Source of the DNA: Trichoplax adhaerens | Lineage: Eukaryota > Placozoa > Uniplacotomia > Trichoplacea > Trichoplacidae | Length of the DNA stretch: 64,000 bases | Assembly: GCF_000150275.1 (NCBI RefSeq) | Contig: NW_002060944.1 | Location: forward strand, 5,095,080 to 5,159,079 | Reading direction: 5' to 3' | In this document: positions 50,301 through 62,478 of the stretch, one piece after another | How positions within the stretch are numbered: the stretch's first letter is position 1 | Layout of the letters: each line of letters starts with the position of its first letter | Notes under the pieces: model-generated | Database searches by the model: none | What the model was told of the DNA's origin: nothing | Seen by the model: only the letters and a program-made list of their open reading frames with translations | Made by a program: the position numbers and the translations under genes

Positions 50301-50939
50301 TCATCTCTTATTAGGGTACTGTAAACTATGCTACAACAGCAGAAGAATTGGAATTGCTCCATCTGGAGCTCTCCGAAACAAAAAAACGGGAAGCGGCAGC
50401 TCAGTCTGAGCTTGTTACTGCTTATAGCCAAATCGAAGAGTTGAAATCGAATGTGAGTCAACAAGAATAGTGCTGGTGTATTTTAAATTAGAAGTAACTT
50501 AGTGGATCTCATTTAACTAATATCAAACGAATTCATCTTTTAGTTGGAACAATATACACGTTTGGATGATATTGATATGAATGGTAAATCACCAGAAGAA
50601 ATTGATATGATAACCCGTTTAAAGAAGCAATTATCTGTTTCTCAGCAAAATCAGGCAGAAACCGCAATTTTACTAAGAAAGATGAAAAAGCATGTTGATG
50701 ATTTGATTGTAAATGACCCAAATAGTACATTAAAGTTAGAACTACGAAGCGCTAATGCTCGTGAAGTAATGTTGAAGGAAGAGCTTGTAGCTTTTAAAGA
50801 TAAAGTAGCTGATCAAGATAAGAAAATTGATGCACTGGAAAAGACTGTAGAGGCGTACAAAGCAGAAATGCAAAGTGCTAATGAGAAAATAACAAAATAT
50901 CAAGAAAAGGTATTGCAGTCTACATTACCGATTAACTAG
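47364..50939 (+). CDS. EVI5: EVI5-like TBC-domain Rab GTPase-activating protein
   Basis: There are 13 exons: 47364-47669, 47812-47928, 48315-48389, 48596-48721, 49076-49114, 49203-49307, 49415-49504, 49615-49703, 49834-49894, 50033-50086, 50184-50216, 50315-50452 and 50544-50939. All junctions are in phase; 542 aa. The TBC domain (about 45-300) has the arginine finger in IRRDIDR (Arg117) and the glutamine finger in GYCQG (Gln154). It also has [56 protein letters not shown] and [13 protein letters not shown]. The KPxMAEL stretch and the C-terminal coiled coil (about 325-540) point to EVI5/EVI5L rather than RABGAP1, and no PTB domain precedes the TBC. Vertebrate EVI5 acts on Rab11/Rab35 and cytokinesis. 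The start is the first ATG (MASTTNK); the frame stays open to 47301 without another ATG. Confidence 0.93.
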
Positions 50940-53029
50940 CAGTATTATTGTTAGAAATTTTGAGGAATACTGTTACTATCTAGACTCCTCTAAATTTTAA
51001 AAAATGGTAAACCTACAACTTAGATACTCAGTTTGGGGTCAGCAGGAGAGGACGTTATTGCAAATGCTTCCAAGAAAACGGATACCGAGTGATTGGACAT
51101 CTAGACAACTTAATCACAATTTGAATATATAATTTAATTACTTATGACTTTTTATACTGGGTGAGCTGAGAATACATATCTATATTATTCATATAATATG
51201 TGCCATTGGTTTAAATGCTGACGGCAATTATGATTTGCACGCAAATATCTCCATCATGCTAGTAAGAATTATCAATGATATCAGTATGTAGGATAAGAGT
51301 CCTATCTTTGCATTTTTTACCTACACAGAACGTATTATTTGTTTCTTTCGCGTTTCATAATTGAGTTCACGAGACTATTATTGTATAATTACCTTTACGA
51401 TAAAACTGTTATTTTATTTTCGATTTATATAAACCTTATGATGTACTGTACTTTGTACCTCACTTGATATGTTATTAAAAATTTTTTGTTAATATTGTAT
51501 TGTTTTTTGTAATCTTGATGAACACTCTTATGTGATCTGTTACAATGCGTATTGAATTATTGTAAGTAAACGGACACTGTATTATCCAGACTTAGAATGT
51601 AACTACAGTAGTAGGTTAATTAGGATTCTCTCTCTATATAAATACGTATATACAAGTATATACAGTAGAATTGCTTTATGTCCGCTTATATTCATTTACA
51701 GTTTAGTTATAGTAAATTATAGTTTACCGAAATTATCGTGATATCATTTTTTCCACGATATACCATCTGCTAGGCTTTAGATTAATTTTATGCTGTAGAC
51801 TACTTAAAATTTCGATATTGAATTGTATAAAGTATTATTGCAGTCTCCTTTTCCTCTCAACTAGAAAGGAATGAGATTGATATACTCACCAATTGATAAT
51901 GTATGCATAACTTTCGTGTGCTGAAGAAATGTGGACATTAAGTATAATAACTGATGTATTAGTTTTTGAGATGTGTTGGTACAACTCAAGGCACATGTTG
52001 CTATATGTTTGCGCGTAAGCGTATAAGTATATACAGGAGACACGATCTAAATGACACTATCAGTTAATCTATCTTAAATTTATTAACCTGGTAAATACGC
52101 TTTTTTGTTTATTTTATTTTTCATCTGGTATAACATTCCTGAGGCAGAAAAAGAATTGTGCAATATCAATTTGGTTTTATGCGCACTAATAATTTAACTT
52201 GCTACACTATAACTTATATTTACACTGATATGAAGGAGCTAGTGAGGATCAAAATAAAAGAATTCAACTTAGGAATATCGGCGTTAACCCTCCATTTTCT
52301 TTGTGGTAATAAGAGACTGCCACTAAAATGTGAAACTAGAGTAAAAGGTTCATACCTCCTAGTATAGTAGAATAACACTTTTGATGGCAAGTAACTATTC
52401 CTACACTATAATTATACTTGCTACCATGAACTTTTTAAAACTATTCCTGTATAACTGTACTTATGATTGCATATTTGAATATTAAAAACAATTTGCCAAT
52501 TTGTCTTCTGGTTTCAGTTGTAAATAATCACCATAACTTCCTTGGCACTATATGTAATAAAGCAAAGTTTTAGCACTGACTGGACAGAAGGCAATACCTC
52601 TGGCAGTGCAGCTGCAAACCAGTGTTAAGCCGGATCGTTGCGTATACTGTTCTGTGTTTCTCATATGCTTACCACATGCGGCTCTTCAATGGTACTGTGA
52701 TTGACGATAGCACTTTGTGTTTCTCTTTTAAGTTTATGGCAATAATTAATTACTATACAACCACATATAAAACCTCTATATGGCCTAGAATTACGTACTG
52801 TGTCGTTCTATAGCAATGACATAGGATACACTCACTGTTTGCGGCAAATACGATATTATACACGATGTGTAGGTTTCAGATACGTCTATGAATTTTATTA
52901 TGCCGGCTAGTTGCGAGCTTCGGATCTTACTATGTAATGTGTATAAATTATGTAATTAATGTGCAGCTGGGTGTACGGATTCGGCTGGTATAGCAATAAT
53001 TTCTATATAACTACTTTGTCGGGAGATTG
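50940..53029. other. Intergenic downstream of the EVI5-like gene
   Basis: AT-rich; contains the EVI5-like 3' UTR. No supported exon on either strand. Confidence 0.5.
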
Positions 53030-54260
53030 AATATCCTCAATGCAAATGCTCTATGCATATTTACTGTGTTATGCTCTTCATACGAGTATCATGCTTGAAT
53101 TCAGCTTGTCAACGATATTGCGATTGCCGTGAGCTTAGGATAGCACTTACTGGTGGACGAAGGATTTTACTCAATGAGTTCAAAATAAACTTTCAATTTA
53201 GTCATCTCCATCTCTGACTCTCTTCTATGACGTGATCAACGAGATTCAATGAATGAATAATTTATTATCAATTAAAAATGTTTCATTTTGGTACACGAGT
53301 ATTATGAGAGAACTCAATATCCTCTATTTCATGCTTGCGTCTGTATTCAATTCTTTAGTGATATTGCGGTTAGTAGTAGGCTCACGAGAGCACTTTCACT
53401 TGACGACGTATTACTAAATAAGGGCAAAATAAATTGAAGATTCCTTTCTGGTCAGTTCTAGACTGTATCTCGTATATTAAATTGGAATGAAAGAACAACT
53501 GCTTATCCTGAAATTGACCTAAATACAAACACGATATGCTACAGTACCGCAGTTAATATATAGCATCTGTATTCAATTTTTCAATGATACTAGCTTGCCC
53601 GGATTGCTTCGCCGTGTACATTATTACTTTGCATTGACTGTACGCCTATCCCACTCAGTAGTAGGCCATGACTCTAAAATTTGATCCTTACTTTACAGTA
53701 TAATACTTCGTGTTAATAGTCTCCACGGCGAAGCATGCCAGACAAAGCTAGTTCTATTAAATTAGAATGAAGAATGAACCGGATATCTAAAATTGACCTA
53801 AATACAAACACTATGTTATACTTCATTAATGCTTTAACGAGGCATTCCTAAATGAATCCAAAACAACCTATATTTACAGTTACAAATATTTCATTTTGCT
53901 CCATTATATTAATGAATGAATTCTAGCGCTCTAAATGAAAGAATTGCATGTCCTGAATTGATCTCAATACAAACACTATTTTCTATCATTATAATTATGC
54001 TCAATGCAGTCTCTGTATTCAATTCTTCAGTGATATTGCCGCTAGTAATAAACTCAGGCGAGCACTGCAATACTTTAGTAAATTAGTATTACTAAATTTG
54101 GGGTCAATAATAAACTCTAAATTTAGTGCTACCATTGGCTTTATGAAATGACGTAATGAAAGGGAAATGAAATTGATATTTGGAACCTTTTCTTGCCGTC
54201 CTACCAATGTACCCATACAATACAATCACGCTATACAGAATTAGTGTATTGTAGCCTAGG
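53030..54260. repeat. Degenerate tandem array, ~230-280 bp units
   Basis: Anchor sequences recur: TCTGTATTCAATTCTTYAGTGATATTGC near 53340, 53565 (degraded) and 54011, with a diverged relative near 53090. AATTGACCTAAATACAAACAC occurs near 53513 and 53792, with a variant near 53953. TATTAAATTRGAATGAA occurs near 53475 and 53756. The units are much more diverged than in the other two arrays, so this is an old array. Confidence 0.7.
53589..53753. mobile_element. Possible MITE-like element with ~28 bp terminal inverted repeats
   Basis: The left end ACTAGCTTGCCCGGATTGCT (continuing TCGCCGTG) and the right end CACGGCGAAGCATGCCAGAC (continuing AAAGCTAGTT) are imperfect reverse complements. They enclose about 110 bp with no coding capacity and interrupt one unit of the degenerate array. 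No clear target-site duplication could be fixed. Confidence 0.5.
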
Positions 54261-54884
54261 ACTTGGTCAACTTTTGGATGTGCTTATGTAATGACTCATG
54301 GGGTTATTTATAGCAACTGCTGGATTCGAGATTTTTGTTCTAGTAGTAGCGCAATCATCCCGCCACTAATTAGGTCCATAATGACTGTCACCACTTGAAT
54401 AAAGTTTTTTTGCGGAGGGCTGCAGCCGTAGGGAATCTTGGTTAACAGCTCCCCCAAAAATGAAATAAACTAGATACTTTAAACAGTCGACGTATGCCAA
54501 AATGTGAACTGATGAAGCGATCAGTAGCTCCAGTATACGCATGGTGTTTATTAAGTTGTTTTAGCAGACTTGTGCTCCATTACTGTGCCATATCGAGACA
54601 GTGAGTTGACTACAGTGCAAGTGTTTAAGCAGGGGGCTTTTAAAAAATGGACGTTATTCTGTAGTTCTAGCACTATCCATCAATCTTTTACAATGTTTTA
54701 AAGGTAAGAAATCGCTAGATTTTTGAAAAAATTGCTTCTTAAGGAGTCAGCATTAGCGAATTCATTAAGGAGAGGAAGAAAACTTTGATAGAAATCCCTG
54801 GTTTAAGACACTCCTGAGGGGCACAGTATGACCTCGTAACGTCACTAGTCGATTGGTTTCCGTTTTGTAATTACTGCACTATTA
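54261..54884. other. Intergenic upstream of SH3GLB
   Basis: No gene seen. Unremarkable sequence between the degenerate array and the GTAC cluster. Confidence 0.5.
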
Positions 54885-55090
54885 TTATACTGTAGCGTGC
54901 AGTACAATACTGTACATTGTACACTATGTTACAGTGTACTGTACGGTAAGCACACAAGCAGAGTACTGTACGGTATTGTACAGTACCGTACAGTATGATA
55001 CCGCAGCCTAAGAATTGCATGATAGACATTGGCGGTGCATGTACAGTACCATACTGTACAGTACACTGTACAGCACATACAGTATTAAAT
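54885..55090. repeat. GTAC/TACTGTACAGTA palindrome cluster
   Basis: About 200 bp packed with overlapping TGTAC, GTACAGTAC, GTACTGTAC and GTACGGTA words. Most are self-complementary and can pair with each other. It ends about 125 bp before the SH3GLB start codon, so it overlaps or abuts the promoter. Confidence 0.85.
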
Positions 55091-55215
55091 TCTCCTTCTC
55101 ACCGCAGCCAGTCTATTTCACAACGTCACAACATTTGGCTAGTCAATCAGTGTGGAAAATTTTTCATTAAATTAACGTACATTATTACTAACCTCCATTG
55201 CCCTTGCTAGCAATT

Positions 55216-58200
55216 ATGGAATCTTTTCAACGCTTTGCTAACGATGCCGCTACGGCTTTCTCTCGTGCTAGACAGGTAAAATGATCATTTAACAGCGTAA
55301 TCATGGAATTTTTCGTCTATGCTTATTGATCGATTGAACAGGACACTCGAGTGGATAGTCGCTGCTCTATACTGTAGTACTCTCTTCCCAACACTACTGT
55401 CTTTCACACGTCCTTTTTACCCCTCGGATTGTCAACTTAGCTACAATGGCTGTACTTATTTAATAACAACGCCAGACTAGAAAGACATAAAAATTCACGT
55501 CTAGAGACGATCAGCAATCAGCGATAGTACAGTATATGGAACAACATAGCAAAAGTGTTGTATAGTAAGTTCAATTCTCTGCAACAGCATTAATGAAACT
55601 AGTCAAAGACACTCTCGACAGTAATGGCTCAAGGGTTGGAATTTCACCTTTCCTATTTTCCATTGCATGTATCTAAGTATATTTCATGATAACCTACAGT
55701 ACATTTCCAAGTATAAATGAAAGAATCAACTGTTATATCGATAGCCCCAACTAGTATAACCAGTGAATTTTTTCTCTGCAGTGCGTTGAAAACACAGACA
55801 TTTTTTTGGCTACTTCGGTTGTTCAACGGATGACGTTACTGTCGATGACGCACAATAATACTGTACAGTGCACAGTGTCTTGCGTCGGCTTAGTATCACA
55901 ATACTGCTGTAAGTAATGGAAGGCTATGGTAATACTGTAGCTACACTACGTGGCTACATGCTAGGATCGACTGGTGAGAAACGCCTTAACTCAATTAAAT
56001 TGTCAATCGAACGTTGGATCGATCGCTTATTTGAATTTCTTGATCATTTCTAAAGCCGTGCTTGTCATCACTAGGTAGAATGATTGCGATCAACCCAATC
56101 TATTCAGCATATACAGTTGTTAAAATGATAAGAGCCCGTTTTGGGGGTGCTTGTATACTGTAGAACATGAAATCTTCATACATCACTCATGAACAGTGAG
56201 CAATATGTTACATCCGTCCAATAACGAGAAGAACACCATCAACGTTGTAGATAGTGATCAACATTGTTTCAATTTCATCAATCTCTGATTTTTAATTCTG
56301 GGGGTTAATAGGAGTATACTTTTATTACCACACAACAACAGTGGCATAGAGTAGCATACCGAGGATAAAATGACATTCACGCACATCATGTTATTACACC
56401 TAGACAATATTTACTGCCATGTTCGTTGACACTACTAGTAAAGCTACTAATATTAGATTAGAGGGGAAGAGTGTGGTATGCACTTGGAAAATCCAAAATG
56501 ATTGGATGGATAATAAAATTGAGATGAGAAATATTCGACTATTTTTCTCATTCCCATAATAATTCTACTATGAATGATCATTTTATCTCCATTACAATAC
56601 AATCATTTGTATCAACTTATCAAAAGTACTTGTAAAATCATGAACCACAATCGTACACTGTGTTGCTTTTACTTTCATATCCCTCAAATAACTACATCGA
56701 TTAAAATTATATATTTACTTTGCTATGCTATAGTATCCTTGTAATCGGATGAAAGACAGAGCTAAATCAGTAGATCAATATCTCTTCAATACATACAAAA
56801 AATGACTTAGAATATAATCGTGCATCATTAGTCTACAATGCCATCATCGATCTTGTTTAGAATGATAACCGCAGTATTATTCAGGCAATTGATCGATCAG
56901 ATGACTTGAAAGATTATTGTTACTATTTGGATGAGTAGTAAGCGTATCATTTTCTTGGATATATCTAGTATACTGAAGAGAAAATTGGCCATTCAGAAAA
57001 GACTCAATACGATCCTCAATTTGAAAATTTACAACGTAGAGCTGATCGTACCAAAGTATGGACTGAAAAACTCTGCAAACAAATGGAAAATGTTCTACAG
57101 CCTAATCCAAGTAGGTGGATCAAATAATCACTATTTTCTTTGTCTTGATTTTGGGTCTCAATAGCAATCACTTACTCGGATTAGTCTTACGATCAAGCCG
57201 AATACACTGGACCTGATCCAGTCTCTCTATAGTAAAGATTTCGCTGTTTATTACTTTCATTCAAAGAGACCAACTTTCCATGTTATACGCTAGATGAGCA
57301 TACTAGCGTCTTTCTCTTATTTGTACAGATCTTTAACTGGAATAATACAACTTGTATTACCAAATTAATTATTAATGAATCCAATTTGTCCATGTAGACT
57401 TGTTACGATTAATTATGCAAGTTTTGATAGCTTTCATGTAATAGTAATTGATTGTATTGGATATTTTCTAGCTGTAGCAATTAAAGTAAAAATTATATTT
57501 TAATAATAGAGGATAAATCGTGGATGATTGACTTTTGATCAATTCATCCTAACTAGATGAGCACACTATTTCTAAATTTTCTACTCTATTTTATTGCTTT
57601 TTTTTTGTTGATAAGAAGTCGTTAATAACATCGGTACAGTTTTTTGTAATATCATACCGCTATCCGATCATTCTAAAAGAATTGCAAATTTGTTATCTCT
57701 ATAGAATAACACTGACAGTTGACTAAAACTATTGCAACAAATGCGTATACTTATAGTCATGCTCGAATACTGTACCTTATGATTTGATACTACTCATATA
57801 CAAGTACGATAAAAGACACATGTTATCTTTATTTGCTTACTAGCTGTTCGAATGGAAGAATTTTTCCTTGAAAAATTGGATAAGAAAAAACGTCCAAGAT
57901 TGACGAATCATGAAGTTCTTGGTCAATTAATGACAAGTGCTGGCAATGATTATGGACCTAACACTGCTCTTGGTAAACTTACTTACTAGTGTATTATAGG
58001 GACCAAGTTAAATAATTTTTAGCCAAGCTCTTTCTGTCAGTATTGCCTACCAAGTAGTAAACACATATGATACGGTGTTTCTAGTCCTAAATTTACAAAG
58101 AATTTTTTAAAAACTTTCGGTACTTTTACTAATTAATTATAATCAGGACCACAATAATGTGTTAATATACCGTACTTCGTATTATAACTACAGTTAATAT

Positions 58201-61020
58201 CATTCAATAGCTTCAATAAGTTATTTTTCATCTGAAAGTTAATTATTTTGATCATGAAAGTAAAATTTGAATATGAAGAAAAAATTATCACCTATTAGGT
58301 CACAAAGTAATCGTAATTATATTGTAAATATTACCATTTATGCGTACAATGGCGCGCTGATATTCTAAAATGGCGTCATGATTTTAAAATTCTGAATGAT
58401 TTCTCTGTTAACTTTACCATAGGTGGTGCTTTAATTAAGGTCGGAAATGTGCAAGCAAAGATTGGTTTATCCGAGAGGGAATTTGTTGAAACTTCCGCTA
58501 GAAAATTTATAAAGCCATGCAAAACCTATATAGAAAATGATTGCAAATCTATCAGCGTATGTAATAAAATATGTTTGGTCATCCTTTCAATTTTGTTCTA
58601 TCATTATAGTTATCAATGAACTGTAGTAGTATTCAATCTTATTGCAAACAAATTATACACTTGCCTTTAATACTATCTACGAGCATAATAATTATAATAA
58701 ATCCGCTAAATAGATTCTTATAGCATTTCAAGACACAATTTCAATTTTTTACCTGTACCAATTTTACTCTACCTTTATAAATCCTTACTTTCCAACTGTA
58801 TGACATACGTTACCTTCCACCTTATTATACGCAGTTATTGACCAATTTTTTACTTATAATTTTGTATTTGGTCACTAATGTTATAATAGCAGTGTAGCAC
58901 TTGAAAGATATCCTCTGAAGTCGTAAATTTACTTCGGTGTTAATTCTGTAATACATTACTACCCATAGACTAAAGATTATACAGTGGAGAATTCTAGTTT
59001 ACTCCAGATTAAGTTGATTGTTTATTACAGAATGATATCTATGTAATTTGCTTGTTATTTGTTCTAAATTCATAATATTATTTTAATATTTGATATCACT
59101 TGATAAATGTAGAAAGAAAGAAAACTACTCGCTGTCAAGAGATTAGATCTAGATGCCTGTAAGAGTAAATTAAAGAAAGCTGTCAGTACGGAAAAAGCTC
59201 AAGCGGTAAGTTAAAATTTCTTTTATTCGTAACTAGTTTCCTTTTTATGATTCTTGTATTGGTTGTATAGCTGGCGTTAGTGGCTAATACAAGATAATTT
59301 ATTCGTTTATATTAGTAATACGCTTATGAAATAATTAATTGTAAATTGTAATTAGATAAAACTACTACATACGTAAGATTTACTAGTATAGATTTTAGTT
59401 TCAATTTTTGATTTAGTTTTACCGGCCAAGAACAGCGTTTTATTTTCATTCCTTCTATTGTACATTTAAATGTAACTTACAAAGATACAGAAGATAATGA
59501 TTATGATACAAATGCAACGATATCAATGGCTTACAATAATTCTTAAACGACAGTTAGCTATTCTTGTAACGTAATTAAAATACCAAGTTTTTGTAATACT
59601 GCAGGCTGATAACGATTTACGTGCTGCACAAAGTGAATTTGATCGTCAACATGAAATAACAAAGTTGATGTTGGATGGCGTTGGAAGTACACATGTACGT
59701 GTTCTGAGTGGCTAAAATGCTGGGAAACTTGTTATTTATTTTGTATATAGAATCACACTTTACAGTCCAAAATAAACAAACCGAGAATTGCATTCTAAAA
59801 TACTACTAGTAGACTTGTAGTGTACAATATACTGTAAACAGTACTACACAAAGCAGTATAAGTTACGTGCTATAGTATCACAATTGTAGCGAGCTATACA
59901 TATTTTGTAGCATAACTTGGTTCTATTTTATTGAAACAAAATACACTAAATTAGTTATATTAAAATTTAGTAAATTGCCGCACGAATAACGTTATAAACT
60001 TACACCTGCATATATGAAAAATGCGGCTAATTTTACAGTATTTGACGTCATTATTGATCATTACTGATATATTGCAACCTACCGTATTGTATTACATGGT
60101 AAGATCTGATTACCAGTGTCAGTTCTGGAATGCAACTTATTGATTCATAAGAGCATTCTGTTTTTAAAAAATGTTCATAAAGAATTTAACTTCTCTAATT
60201 TAATTTTTTATTTTCTCCTTTATATAATTATCTATCGGAATACTGCAGACCAATCAACTCCGTAGTTTAGGAGAATTTGTTGAAGCACAACTTAAGTATT
60301 ATCTTACTAGCTACCGTGAATTGATCGAGTTGCAAAAGCAATTAAACAGGTAGAGATACGTTTTCTTTATGGCAATATATTGTTTTTAGCCGTAGTCAAC
60401 TGTGAAAGTTACAACTGTAATTATTGATAGCATAATTTTATAACATTTAATGTGTAGATCATCATATAATAGACGGAAAATCGTTGATTTTTTAAATTGT
60501 GCTATAGGAATTATGATAATATCGTATAAAATATAAATAGAGGATTTAAATATAATTTGATAATTTATATTAATAATTAGGTAATTTATTTGGTATTCTG
60601 GTAGTACGAGATTTATTTCTCATCAATGCAGTATAATTAGTATTGGCTATTAATTGGTTTATAACACTTAATATCAATGCTGCTTACATCCATCTAATTA
60701 AATATCAATCACTTCCCCAATCGTCTTTATACTGTAGCACCGACGCATTTGCACCTAACGCCACTGTTGGTACAAACTCAACTTCTAGGGACGATATCGC
60801 TAATGAAGAAATGTCTCCATTGAAGCCTGCGGTTAATGTAGCAAGTCGTGCCAAAGTACTATACGATTATGATGCTGCCAATGCTTCTGAATTAAGTCTA
60901 TTAGCAGACGAAATTATTACAGTTCTTGCTGTCCCAGGTATGGATGAAGACTGGATCATGGCTGAGAGAGGCAATCAAAGAGGCAAAGTTCCAACAACAT
61001 ATATCCAGATATTGTCTTAA
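55216..61020 (+). CDS. SH3GLB1: Endophilin-B (BAR plus SH3) membrane-curving protein
   Basis: Eight exons (55216-55275, 56969-57110, 57844-57972, 58423-58556, 59113-59205, 59605-59694, 60249-60349, 60738-61020) join in phase to 343 aa; human SH3GLB1 has 365. The N-BAR domain (about 1-255) shows the amphipathic helix (FQRFANDAATAFSRARQ), YTEEKIG, VWTEKL, LQPNP, MTSAGNDYGPNTALGGALIK, RLDLDACKSKLKKA, SEFDRQHEITKLMLDG and LGEFVEAQLKYY. A short linker leads to the SH3 domain (about 285-343: KVLYDYDAANASELSLLADE, DEDWIMAERG, GKVPTTYIQIL). The family bends membranes and acts in autophagosome formation, mitochondrial shape and endosomal traffic. It is equally related to SH3GLB1 and SH3GLB2, being single-copy before their split. 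The first exon gives the only plausible ATG. Confidence 0.96.
55276..56968 (+). other. Intron 1 of the endophilin-B gene
   Basis: 1.7 kb, the longest intron of this gene. No exon on either strand was supported. A plus-strand open frame at 56931-57164 is an out-of-frame shadow of exon 2. Confidence 0.8.
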
Positions 61021-62478
61021 AATTGACTGTATGGGCGTTATTAGCAAAAACATTATCCCTTGTAGGGTTCATCTATGGTTTAAACTAGGAAAAATAACAA
61101 ATTAAGTCATCAGTATCTGATATGCTAAGACTAAAAATACTACTACGACACGTACTCGTACAATATCATCGCATGTACTGTATTGTTATTAATAGGCATC
61201 GATTCTACGGTTATCATTCAATTGATGTTTTTTAGTTGTAGAAAGTATATTATAGTTTATTAACACCTAACTAACAGTAACCATCCATAATACAAAAATA
61301 TTGATAAGTTTTTGCTTCAGCCGAGTATATAGTATTACGATAATTCTATTTTTAGATCGACATACTTGCATACAGTAGTATAGTACGGTAGGATGTGATA
61401 GCAAAATGTTTTACCGTCAACTGATGAAAAGTTTAGATTTAACTCTAGTTATTTTCATTGCAAGGCATATACATAATATTAACTGTTATACTGTGCTGTA
61501 ACAATTTACTGTGTTGTATAATCAGTATATTTACGCATATACATATATATAAAAAGGTGCATGCAAAATTTATATATATGTACTGTATATGCGTCGCAAA
61601 AAGTAGAATGCAATATTATGATACCGTTGAGGAAGTAGTTTTGATCGCAGATTTTATAAAATCGGTAATTTAAAATTTAATTGCCACCTTTCCTCTATCG
61701 TACACTATTTCAATGTATAATGTACTATGAACAATTGGATATTCAGTAAATTTATTGTTGTAATCAAGTATCTAATGCAGAGTAATCAGTAGTATTTTAC
61801 AATAAGCGTGCATATCTAATAACTTTTGATATGTGTTTTATTGATTATATATTTCCTGAAAGTATGTGCAATATTATTGGTGAAAAGTAACAATAGTACT
61901 GCAGTGAATTGTTACAATAGCCTACAATGCGATAGTGCATCGCATGTAGGGAACATATTTGTTATTATTTACATGGCAGGGATCAATATCGGAGGAAATA
62001 AAATGAAATGCAGCAGTGCTACTTGTTGAACTGTGATATACCGATTAAATTATTGTTAAACTACATAATTTTATAGATAATGTAAGCAATCTGCAATAGC
62101 AAAATTTGATTGCACTCTTATATTAAGCTATTAAAAACTTAAACGATGCGAATTCGAATTTTAATACAAACACAGCATGATTTTTAAAGTAAAAGCTGTC
62201 GATCTTCATTAAAATCAGTAAAAAGATATAATGATGCAAGGCTACTGTAGATACTCGTATAGCGTAACTAGTGTACGCAACTTCCGAATTCAGATACTAT
62301 TAACTAAGCTACTTAACAATAAATAACATGTATTTAAATCTTGCATTAGAAATAGAGGAAGAAATTAGATGCTCGTACAAAGGTAGTTTGTTTAAACTTT
62401 GTTGGTCATTAAATCTATGTAAAACAGTCTAATATTAAATAGTCTTTAATTTTCAGCAATCTACTTCTCGCGTCTTTT
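61021..62478. other. Convergent 3' interval between SH3GLB and ODF2
   Basis: Both genes end into this 1.5 kb, which should hold their 3' UTRs. It is AT-rich; the open frames near 61458-61673 and 61826-62029 have no protein character. Confidence 0.55.
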
